From Bidens hawaiensis (lineage: Eukaryota; Streptophyta; Magnoliopsida; Asterales; Asteraceae): a stretch of 64,000 nucleotides of DNA. Below, in pieces: positions 11,174-20,985 of this stretch (within the stretch, counting starts at the first letter, position 1; every line of letters starts with the position of its first letter). The stretch spans positions 434,001 through 498,000 of the forward strand of contig JAIQDT010001127.1 of NCBI GenBank assembly GCA_021521415.1. Direction: 5' to 3'. The notes beneath the pieces are model-generated. The model was not told the origin of the DNA. It did not search any database and saw nothing but the letters and a program-made list of their open reading frames with translations. The position numbers were made by a program, and so were the translations under genes.

Positions 11174-13818
11174 TGTGACAATCGTCAATTTCAGGTTAAC
11201 TCCGTTAACTCAACTCCGTCAATTCAAACTTTAGATCATTGAATCTATAACGCACATTTCATTACATTTAAACTAGGGTTTAAATGACGCTTAACACTTA
11301 CTACATATGTAGTCTTTCGGGAATTGCACCGAAACGCAAACGAGTTGACACAAACGATTGGTGAATAAACGAAAAACGTCAAAACAGTAATTATGTGATA
11401 ATTATGTGTTAGACTTATGTGTTATGTGATAACATCGTTATAAACACTAACTCAAGATGTAAACAAGTTAGTTTAAGCTAGAAAAAGTAATACTTAGAAG
11501 TGGAGGGGCCAAAGTGTAACATAGTATTATTATAAATAATAATAATAATAATAATAAACCCTAACTATTCTTTTCTTTTCCCACACATCCCGATCGGAAC
11601 CCCAAACCCTTGGCTCCTTGGCTGCCGTCACCTATACACACACATACAACCATCAATTTCAACTTTTGATCGAAGATTAAGGTGCTAGGAAGGTATAAAC
11701 GACTATCCTATGCATCCTTTATACTTGATTTTGATGTTTAATGGGTTAATTGAAAACCCTAGATGGCCGATTTCATGTGTGTATGTAGTTTATATGATTG
11801 TTGTTGATTTGATGATGATATGATAACTAGAATGGATATTGTTACATGCTAATTACTTGTGTCTTTGATTTGAGTTCAAACAAAAAAAACCCTAATCATG
11901 TATGTAATGTGTAATTGATGTGCATGGATAGTGTTTATGGAGTCTAGAGTGTTATATGAATGCATGATGGTCCATAGATAGTTAATATGTTGAGTTTGGA
12001 TGCAAACAGTTTCTGGACAGATTGTGTTATTGATGTTTAAGTGACTGTAACGAAGCGTAAACGTGAAAATTGGTTTAGATTATTGATACTACAGTAAACT
12101 AGGTTGAGTCTAGTTTCTAAAGAATATAAATTTGTAATTTTTGGACGTGGAAAAGTTAACTTTTATGATTTTACAAAAACGTTGTGCAAAGCTGAGCTGT
12201 TAGACCTGCTGTTAGGTTGTTTTGTAAATATTATATCTCATGAACTACGAGACCAATTGGGTTGGTTCCACTTCTGGAAGTTGACTTATTGAGTTAGGAA
12301 CCAAACCCAAGTGGTCTTGCATTTATTGGATTTTTCGTTTAACGGTAATTTCAAATAACATTATGTTGCGCATGAATTTGACTGTTATGAGTTTGCTGTA
12401 ATGATTTGATGATTGTGAGAAACCTATGTGGAATAAAAATATAATAAAATATGTTCTGGAAAACTAAGACATATATGCTTCTGTGATGATTTTTGGTAAA
12501 TTAATTGAGATGCTATGATCGGTGGAATAGTACAATCTTTCAAGTAGAATTTCTGTCTCGGTGAAACTAGCTGCTGAATTGTGTGAAAATGCATGAAACA
12601 TGATACTTGCTATATAATTGTTATGTTTTGACCAAAATGCCCTTGCGGGGAATAATTGCTAATTGATTGTCATGATTTGACCAAATTTCCCTCATGGGGA
12701 ATAATTGCTAGTGATGTACTTTATGAAGACATGACACGTATATAATTGCTTACACATGTAACGTATCACAAATACATTGTTAAAGTCACACACGATTCAC
12801 AAACGAAACACGAAACATGTTATGTGCATAGGTATTATGTGCCGGGTCTAGAGACTCGATAATATTCCGACACTTAGAAAAATCTCTTTGTTGTTTTAGA
12901 ACGCTAGAGAGAGTTTTTCTGTGACGCGCATCTTGGTGATTTAATTTGGGAATTTCTTCGCAAACAGTGAGTTTCACTTTCCCCTTTTAAACTTTTTAAA
13001 CGCTCTTCACTTGGGGGAGATAACATACTCCGAAAACGCATTTAAGATTTTGTTAATATAGATTATATATCACTTGTAAAGACTAAGTGGCAAACGCGTT
13101 AACTAAAGTCCTTCATTCACATCGAACCGTTTAATATTGGATAATAGCGAGTCATTGTTGAGTAGTACTACTGGGTTTGACAAACCCCACCCAACGCTAA
13201 ACTCGACTGGAGGTCGAGTGGGTGTAATCTTGGCTAAACACATACCATGGTCTGGATGACCTGGTGGCAAGGCAAATGATAAACAGTCAACTTCGGTGTC
13301 GAACACTTAGTGATACTTGTTTTATAGGCTAGCTACCTATAGATATATAATTGACATAACATTATCTGGTAACGCAAAACGCTGTAACGCAAAACCCTGT
13401 AACGCAAAACGCTGTAACGCAAAACGCTGTAACGCAAAACGCTTAACGCAAAACGCTGAACGCAAACGCTAAACGCTTTATTTTTATTTAAACTTGTGAA
13501 CTCACCAACCTTGTGTTGACACTTTTAGTATGTTATTCTCAGGTAGCCGAGGCGGGCGCGCGGTTTAGGAACATGCATTGCTTGAAACACTTTTAATTAT
13601 GCAAAACTTATTTTAAACTATTATCATTGGGTTTTAAGTCGTCCTGCGTGACGTAACATTGTTTGCTATGGTTTTACGCTTCCGCATTTAATTACTCGTA
13701 AACGTTTTCATGGTTTTGAAACTTTGTTTTATGGTTTGATTATAACTAATGATTCCGATCCTGTTAGTTCACACCCTCTGACGGTAAAACTCCGTTAGTG
13801 GATTTTTAGGGTGTGACA
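11174..13818 (+). repeat. Gypsy 1 3' LTR
   Basis: 2645 bp, same TGTGACA termini as the 5' LTR. By eye it differs from 2616-5254 by roughly a dozen substitutions plus a longer AAT run, which suggests a recent insertion. It is followed by the target duplication CACAC at 13819-13823. Confidence 0.95.
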
Positions 13819-13995
13819 CACACCGCGTTTAGACCTTAACGTGGCGTTTACAACCATCAATTATTTAGGCAGTTTCCCAGAATTGTGGTGGTATACATTA
13901 GCTACATTACATACAAAGTATACATTAGCTAGCCTGCAAAACATAAATTATTTGCTACATTACATACAAAGTGTCCTAATTCCCAACTCAAGAAA

Positions 13996-16900
13996 ATGTC
14001 TTGGATGTTTGACGGTTATTTTCCGAGCCCGCCGAGGACAAACGACGAGGCAAGTATTCCGGATTTGAATATTGCGCCGCCGGAGTTTGTAGATTATGAC
14101 GCGCGGTGGGGGGGGGGGGAGGCGTTACCAAATTTGAACCAGGTATCGTCACATGTTTATTTGGGTTACCCGTCGTCATTAATTTATGAAATTAGATTTG
14201 TTAACAATATATTTTGTTAGGAATATTTTGTGCATGACCAACCGGATTGGTATTTGGCGCCTAGCAGCAGTTCGTACTTGTCACATCCTGAACATGATTA
14301 CGGGCAGCCGTCATACCATTTATCAGGAGACCCGCATTACGTTGCCCAGCCTTCGTACCATTTTAATACCGAGGAGCCGTATTCATGTAGTCAACGTTTG
14401 TACCCATTACCAGTAGGTGATGCGTATCGGTCACAACCAGAACCAGACCATATTCTTGAAACCCCCCACGAGAATGTTGATGAAGATTACGGCAGACATA
14501 ATTCTGACGACGTTGGTGATAATTACATTCGCGAGGCTAGGGTATCATATAAAACGGATATCGTACGAGCCAATTTGTTTTGTTTAATAAAAGTATTTTG
14601 TAATTAGTAGTTGGGTTGAACTTGTTTTAAATTTGACGTTAATACTGTTTCAGCTATTTTCTTCCCGTGAGGAGCTGGAGGAGTGGGCGAAGAAAAGAGG
14701 TCGGGAGCACGGGTGTGTTGTTGTTGTCCAGCGGTCTAGGCCAAGAGTCGTGGATCTTGGATGCAATCGCGGCGGCGAACCAAACTCACCGCCATAATCA
14801 GGCTTACATGCAGTATAAAGAAGGGCTGTCCGTTTAAGCTAAAAGGAAGGCACAACCGTGTTGGTAATTTTTGGAAGCTTGAGGTCGTAAACGAGACGCA
14901 CAACCATGACCCGTTCGTATTTAAGGAGGGTCACGCGTATCTAAGGAGAATGACCGATGAGATGGTTGATATGATTGCGAGGTTACACGCGGATGGCTTG
15001 AAGACATCAAAAATAGGTCCACTGTTACGCAGACAGTTTCCCAAAGCCTGCGTTATTGACAAGGACATACACAATCTTATAGAGAGCTGGAGAATAGAAA
15101 ATACAGTTGGCGATACCCCAATGTAGGTTCACGTTTTTGAATTTGATTTGTTGCAATGGATATTCAAAATAATATATAAACGTCAAATAAAACCGGTTGC
15201 AGGTATTTGAAAGCTTCCTGATTAATAACGGGTTCATTTATCACACACGGGAGAACCCTGCCACAAACCGCGTAGAGGACGTATTCTTTTGTCATGACAC
15301 GTCGCATGAAATGTGGCGTGCGTTCCCCCATTTGCTTCTGATTGACACCACTTACAACACAAACATGTACAAGTGGCCGTTTGTGCAGTTTATTGGCTTG
15401 ACGTCGACGTCGAATTCGTTCTGTATCGCGCACGCGGTTCTACTTAGGGAACGCTAGACGGATTTCACATGGGCCCTCGAGCACCTGAAAGGTATGCTCG
15501 AGGATTCTATTGAGCCGCGCGTCATAGTCACCGACAGAGACTCGGCCCTGATGAATTCTTGTAAACAAGTATTCCCGAATGCTACCAGAAACCTGTGCCG
15601 GTGGCACATACGTGAGAATATAAAGAAAAAGTGGAAGGGTATCTATGACAGCGAGGCAAAAGAAGATTTCGCTCTATTATGGACGGTCTTGTGTGAGTCT
15701 CCCACGTTCGATGAATACGAATATAACTGCTTAAAGTTGCAAGAAATGTTATTCAAAATTGGGAAAGAAAGTAAGTCGTTCCGATTATTAATATACAGTA
15801 AGTGTTAATCTAGTGGTACATTTCAAAAGTTTAATTTTGTTTCGTTTTCAGAGGTATGGGACTATATCCATGATAGCTGGCTGTCACGAGACAAGGAAAA
15901 GTTTGTATCTTGCTGGATGGCCGATCGGTTAAACTTCGGCGAGAGTACAACAAACCGAGTCGAGAGTCAGCACGCGAACTTGAAAAGGCACCTTAACGGG
16001 GCCAACAACACCCTCCACGCACTTGCGGCTTATACCCTTGAGCTTATAGAAGCCCAAAAGATTGAAATCGGAGCAACATTTGAAAAATCCCGGATTACGT
16101 TGAAGAGAGACCATAACCTTCAGGTTTTTTACAGGCTACATTATAAAGTGTCGATTAAGGCTCTTACACTACTAGAAAAGGAGTACGGAAAGCTTGACAA
16201 GATGATCGTGTCAGGACATACGTGCCGACACCAGTTGCAAACGTCTATGGGGTTGCCGGGTGCTTGTGAGGTGGAGCGTCACCTTGATACTTTGGTACCT
16301 ATTCCACTAAAATCGATAGACCCGTTCTGGAGGAAGCTTGACTTCGATCCAGTGGTCCCACAGGTAGAAGAAGAAGACTTCGAGGCAGAAATGGAAGAGC
16401 TTAAACAGACGGTTTTGATACGTAAAGATCGAAAATAGAAAAGAAGTCTTTTATCGAAGATTTGGTCCGTTCTTCCCGGCAACTCAAATAAAAAAGAGCC
16501 AGAGAAACGGGAGGACCCTCGCGGGCGGCCAAACCTAAATCAGCAAACAAAAAAGGTCGAGGCCGCCGGGCATAGCTCGTATATCCCTTCCTCGTACCCC
16601 ACTTCGTCCTCACAGAACACTGACCAAACCCCCTCATTCTTGGAGCGTTCGCGGTCGCAGTCCCATTCACAGCTTAAGATGCCCCCTCCTAAACCTTCAA
16701 AACGGCTGTCTAAGAAAAAGGAGACTGGAGCTGCCATAGGTTTTCCTTTAGTTGTTTATCCGGAAGATGTTGCAGCGGTAAATCGGTATAAGGGCCTTGT
16801 TCCAAGCTGGAGTTACCCTTACATCTCAAGGATCATAGACGTAAAGCCTGACGGTAACTGCGGTTTTCGGGCAATTGCGGAGGGTTTAGGAATGGGTCAA

Positions 16901-17404
16901 AATTGTTGGAGGGAGGTTAGGGTTGCCATGAAGAATGAGATGGATAGGAACCCAGATTGGTGGAGGGAAAGATTAAATACGGAACACCCGGAGTTTTTTG
17001 AGACGAACCGTAGCCGATTAGATTTTTTAGAAACGGTTTAAGATGCGCCCCGCAACCGTTGGTTTCAGTTACCCGCCCATGGATACGTCGTTGCTCAAGC
17101 ATTTAATTGCGTTCTGATTCTCATAGAGTCGCATAGCAGCCAAACCTTTTTCCCGATGAGAGAGGGACCAGATTTGTTTCATGGTCATCCGGTATTGGCC
17201 ATTGCTAATGTTACAGATACTCATTGGCTATATATACAACTTGAAGGGGATTTCCCGGTGCCTTTGCCGGTTCGTACTTGGGCGAGATTTGCAAAAGAAG
17301 AGGCTTATGGCTGGAGGGCCTTGTATGAAAATCGTATAAACGACTATCTTAGAATCATGTCAAGTTGGCGAGTCGAATTTGATACAGTTGATTTAACCGC
17401 TTGA
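13996..17404 (+). pseudogene. MULE transposase fused to an OTU-type protease, decayed
   Basis: Mutator-like transposase with a C-terminal OTU cysteine-protease domain. Inferred exons: 13996-14142, 14221-14541, 14654-15126, 15203-15770 and 15852-17404, all with GT-AG introns in phase. Domains: acidic/proline-rich N terminus; FAR1-like DNA-binding region (SREELEEWAKKRGREHG, GCPFKLKG, NETHNHDPF); transposase core with D in LLIDTTYNTN, D in VIVTDRDSALM, CRWHI, and E in TTNRVESQHANLKRHL; a degenerate SWIM-like region; an RGRP linker; OTU motif DGNCGFRAIAEG with the later His in TDTHWLYIQL. Lesions: a frameshift near 14780, TAG at 15124 (last codon of exon 3, where Q is expected), and stops at 15455, 16436 and 17039. 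A 12-G run at 14108-14119 is also suspect. OTU-bearing MULEs are known in plants. Not functional as read. Confidence 0.85.
16640..17404 (+). pseudogene. OTU protease part of the MULE protein
   Basis: Entered separately because it could be mistaken for a host gene. The catalytic D-G-N-C motif is at about 16849-16860 and the candidate catalytic His near 17221 (DTHWLYIQ). It is in the same frame as the transposase exon ending at 16438, with no other stop between, so it belongs to the same polypeptide. A TAA at 17039-17041 cuts the domain before the His, so this copy cannot make a full OTU fold without readthrough. OTU folds usually remove ubiquitin; a role inside MULEs is not established from this sequence. 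Confidence 0.8.
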
Positions 17405-17994
17405 TTGAATATTTAAATCGATGTACCACAGCCACATATTATACGCACTGTGCGATTAAGTTAACATAAAAATATGTAATTTTATGTACTAATTGAATAT
17501 CATTAAATATGAAGAACAATCGAACACGATGACACAGTTGTCCAAAATAGCATCCACACGTCCATCATTAGTAGTCTTCGCACCCGTTTTCTTGTAACGT
17601 TCACACCTAGTTTATTTGAAAACGTTTGGTATTTGTTTTGGTGAAACTTGGTGAATGAGTTTGGGAGAGAGGTGTCATATGGTTTATGAGGTGGTGGGGG
17701 TGGGGGTGACAGGTTGTTCAGATGCTTTAAATGTATTGGCTTTGTAAACTGGAAAAAAAAATCTCTAACTGCCACGTTAAGAGGTATACGTGACGGTTTT
17801 ATCCCATTATTTTCCGACGTGTCATGTCGGTGCGTTACCAATAACCCCACGTATAGTCCTTGACGTGGCGTTAGTGTTCCACTATTTTTAGCCTGTCAAA
17901 TATTGTTTCCCCCTCTTTCAGTCTATATTTCTTGTTCAGCCGACCGATTCCCCTCTTCCCCGTATTATTCCATCTCCCGGCGACAGTTTGAGGG
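17405..17994. other. 3' flank of the MULE gene with the two dispersed motifs
   Basis: No gene. A copy of the AAAATAGCATCYACAC motif sits at about 17544-17560, and CG-rich dyad copies lie near 17770-17800 and 17845-17880 (CCACGTATAGTCCTTGACGTGGCG). A pyrimidine-rich leader begins near 17905 and probably serves the GRF gene. The end of the MULE should lie here, but I could not fix a terminal inverted repeat. Confidence 0.5.
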
Positions 17995-18494
17995 ATGTCT
18001 CAATCCAAGTCTAGTCAACACTCCTCTGGGTCATCTTCGAAGCCTTCCCGTGCAGATGACCTTTGTGTGAGATGTCCATATGGAGCCGCCACATGTTACC
18101 GGATATCCAGGACCGATGCAAACCCCGGTCGTCGATTTTTGTGCTGTGTAAGTCTTTAATTACTAACGAATTAGTGTTTATGTCTGTTAATCTAATCTGA
18201 TTCCTTTAATTTGGGTTAGGTCAAATTTAGGTGTTAGTGTTCTTAGTCTGTTAATCGAATTAGGGATTTTTGTTTGTTGATATATTAAGTCCATTACAGA
18301 AGGGGAGTTGTGGATGGCTAAAATGGGCCGATGATCCCACATGCCCTAGTTGTGAAAAGGTAATTCAAGCAATGGTGAATATGATGAACAAGAAAGATGA
18401 GTTTGCAAGAATGAAAACCAAAGAAGTAACAAGGTTGAAGATGTTGCTAGCTATTAGTTGGTTTTTGTTCTTTGTTTATGTTTGTGTTTATTGA
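17995..18494 (+). CDS. GRF-type zinc-finger small protein, two exons
   Basis: Predicted 115-residue protein from exons 17995-18147 and 18300-18494, joined in phase 0 across a GT-AG intron. After a Ser-rich start it has a GRF-type zinc finger spread over the junction: CPYGAATCYRI, then DANPGRRFLCC and CGWLKWADDP, followed by CPSC. A charged helix follows, and the C terminus (LLAISWFLFFVYVCVY) looks like one membrane segment, so it may be tail-anchored. Small GRF-finger proteins with a C-terminal hydrophobic segment recur in plants; their function is largely unknown, though GRF fingers can bind DNA or RNA. The frame is intact, but it lies directly beside a MULE and could be a captured gene. Start chosen as the first ATG after a pyrimidine-rich leader. 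Confidence 0.6.
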
Positions 18495-18611
18495 CTAGCT
18501 GATAACATCGTATTTGTAGTATGGGATACTGTAATCTTTGTTGTTGTTGTTTAATGTTTAGAGTTTCATGTTTCATTTATTTACTTTCCACATTATCAGT
18601 CATGTTACAGC

Positions 18612-18926
18612 CATGATGAAAATGAGAAGGATCAAATTGAGAATGTTGTGAATGTAGTTCAGTTTGACAATGAAGCAAGTCAAATGGAAGACAAAGAATG
18701 TCAATTGGTAGAAGATGAGTTGATTGCTTATTTGGTGCAAGAGGATGAATTATTTAGACCAAGTGAGGAGCATGAAATAGATCCGGGTGATGATTATGAC
18801 CCTGAGGTTTTGAAAGTAGCTTTCAACTACACCAGTGAGCCGGAGGAAGCTTACTATCATGATCCATATGAAAATGATCCGGTGTGGGATTCTGACTGGT
18901 CAAACGATGATTGTCATTGGAAGTAG
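18612..18926 (+). CDS. Acidic protein of unknown function (possible exon)
   Basis: An open frame of about 105 codons ending at TAG 18924-18926. If read from the acceptor-like TACAG before 18612 it begins in HDENEKDQIENVVN; an internal ATG is at 18648. It is rich in D, E and Y (PEEAYYHDPYENDP, WDSDWSNDD) with no recognised domain. It starts about 120 bp after the GRF stop, on the same strand, and could be a further exon of an alternative transcript, a separate small gene, or part of the MULE. Codon composition looks coding-like, but I cannot name it. Confidence 0.35.
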   Translation, partial: HDENEKDQIENVVNVVQFDNEASQMEDKECQLVEDELIAYLVQEDELFRPSEEHEIDPGDDYDPEVLKVAFNYTSEPEEAYYHDPYENDPVWDSDWSNDDCHWK

Positions 18927-20189
18927 TATTGTACGTGGTTTGTGATGCTTTATGTACTGTAATGTGTTACTTAAATTCTGCACGTTTAAATGTGTTGTAA
19001 TGTTTGTATGAATTTCTAGGTATCGTATTTATATTAAAATAATCATCAACCGTTTGCAAACAGGGTATAGTGAAACGAAGTGGCCGTGAGGAAAACTGAA
19101 TTTATAATTTTTAATTAATAATGATTTTTTGTCTTTTAATCCACGTGACGAATGTTATTGTGTAATCATCTCTATGTTGAATCTATTGCGTTGACGAAAA
19201 TAAGGATGGATGTTGTTGCTACGGAGGTCATTTATAAGACCATTCTCGTTCGTGAACCTTTTAGTAGTTTGGTTGGCACCTATACTTAAATAAAAATAAA
19301 AAATTATTGTTTGGCAAGAATTTTTTATATTTCACCTATAAATTGATATTTTGTCTATAATTTATAATATTTAACATTTCTAAAAAATTTGAATATACGG
19401 TTTTGTTTTATATTTCTTATATAAGATAAAAACTAATCATATTACATATAGGTATAATAAAAAATAATTAGTTGGGTTGATTTGTGAATGAGTATGAAAA
19501 TTTGAGTACCTGGTAACATATACCCGATTAGTTGGGTTTGTTTGGGATAGACTTTCATAACCGGGTATGGGTTTGGGAATACCAAAACCCGACCCATTGC
19601 CAATCCTAACTTGGGTTTTTAAGTGTTAACCGCCACGGTAATATCTTCAAGAACCGTATAATGGTAACGTGGATCTCTAGAAACTGTGATAAGCCTGTAA
19701 AAGCCTTTGCATGCAATATTGTCGGCCTTTACCTCTGCGTAAAGCTCTTACCTTTGCGTATATTGATTGCCTAAATATATGTAACCGCTGCATTAAGAAC
19801 TTAATGTCGCGTATTTAGGTAAGGGGCAAATCTACAAACTCTGAAAAGCCTGTAACTCACCTATTCACTTTGAAGAGAAACCCTGTGTTTGCATGTGGAA
19901 AAAAGTGGGTATGTCTTAACCGTCACGTTTAGACATAAATGCGAGGTGAAATATTAATAAAATTTTTGACCCCTATAAAAAGTTGCAAAGAAAGATATTT
20001 CTCCTAATTTGTAGTTCAGATTTGATGACAGTGGAGACGATATAGGTTGTCAAGTTCTGTCTTTAAATATATGTATGACAACATATTATTTCGAATATGA
20101 TATTTGTTGGGTATTTTTAACCCTATTTTTATCGATATCGTTCATTGTTAATGCGATATATATATACATTGTATTCCAATAATAAATGC
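18927..20189. other. Non-coding repeat-rich stretch
   Basis: No gene. Around 19540-19612 is a GGGTATGGGTTTGGG / AAAACCCGACCC imperfect palindrome typical of dispersed plant repeats. Copies of the CG-rich dyad motif appear near 19627-19640 (AACCGCCACGG), 19728-19760, 19785-19820 and 19918-19945. The rest is AT-rich. Confidence 0.5.
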
Positions 20190-20985
20190 CGATAAACATG
20201 ACCTCGTTTGAAGATGCCACTTTTACGTAATATATAACGATACTGTTGTGCAAACTAATTTTCAAACAAATTAAACATTGAGATATACATTGCAGTAACA
20301 AAATAGCATCTACACATGACGGAGACAAACAACAATTGCTTAAATTTCGAAATCCGCCTGCAAATTTCTAGTCAACAGGTAATAGTAATATCAGACACCA
20401 GTCTTTACTCATAGCTGGCCTTGGATGTTAGATACCCTCATTTGATTTCCTTTTGGGTTTTTGGGGCACTTTTGTGAATTATAAAGGGGGCCATCTAGGC
20501 ATCTTCATCCCCTAGTTTTATATTAATATTAATAAAGACTCCAAAATAGCATCTACACAGCTACCGATATCTGCTGGACACCCGCCGTAAAGTTGACCGA
20601 CGAGACCGTATTATATATTAATAATAATGTACTCCAAAATAGCATCCACACATCCACAATTTGATCGTTTATTTCACGCCGAAATTTCTGTGGCTGCGTA
20701 GAAGCTATTTTCGGGCTACATTGTTATTATTTTGCAGGGTAATATATTGTTGAATGGGTGGAGTGGTGTTGAGGCCTAACGATTTATTGTGGTATTGAGC
20801 CATAGATTATCGGTTGTTATATAGATGGTCTCTGAGTCCCTTATCCGCCACGTTACGGCCTTGACGTGACGTATGAGGGTAACTCAAAATCGACAAAATC
20901 TGAAAAGGCTGCAGCAGGAGCGTGTTATCGGCAACGGTAAGCTATTAACGCGACGTATAACGCTTACTCCAATATTGAATAAAAC
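20190..20985 (+). mobile_element. Non-autonomous repeat unit, copy A
   Basis: This ~0.8 kb segment shares, in the same order, many short blocks with 24735-25740: TTTTACGTAATATA, AAAATAGCATCTACACA, AATCCRCCTGCA, ACACCAGTC, CATCTAGGCAYSTTCATCCCC, AATAAAGAC plus motif, a fold-back module, GGGTAATATATTG, and a closing pair of CG-rich dyad motifs with GAGCGTGTTA. It has no coding capacity. It probably belongs to a decayed non-autonomous DNA transposon family; the class is not proven. Confidence 0.55.
20634..20715. repeat. Fold-back module 1 (~82 bp)
   Basis: Left arm CCAAAATAGCATCCACACAT and right arm GGCTGCGTAGAAGCTATTTT followed by CGGG are imperfect complements around a ~35 bp centre containing the CGAAATTTCTG block. 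Related modules occur at 25212-25292 and 25387-25467. Confidence 0.65.

Larger units (their letters stand above)
2616..13818 (+). mobile_element. Gypsy 1: Ty3/gypsy chromovirus (Tekay-like), complete but defective
   Basis: An 11.2 kb LTR retrotransposon bounded by LTRs that both begin and end TGTGACA and flanked by the 5-bp duplication CACAC (2611-2615 and 13819-13823). In order it holds a 5' LTR, an initiator-tRNA-Met primer-binding site, a pre-gag frame, gag with zinc knuckles, protease, reverse transcriptase, RNase H, integrase, a chromodomain-like tail, a purine-rich tract and a 3' LTR. Domain order and the C-terminal chromodomain place it with chromoviruses; long LTRs fit the Tekay/Del group. 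Four in-frame stops and one frameshift break its proteins although the LTRs are about 99.5% identical by eye. Confidence 0.95.

Noticed and set aside
16640..17404. Independent host OTU deubiquitinase gene
   Set aside because: It is in frame with and directly downstream of the MULE transposase without an intervening promoter-like region, and it has an internal stop.
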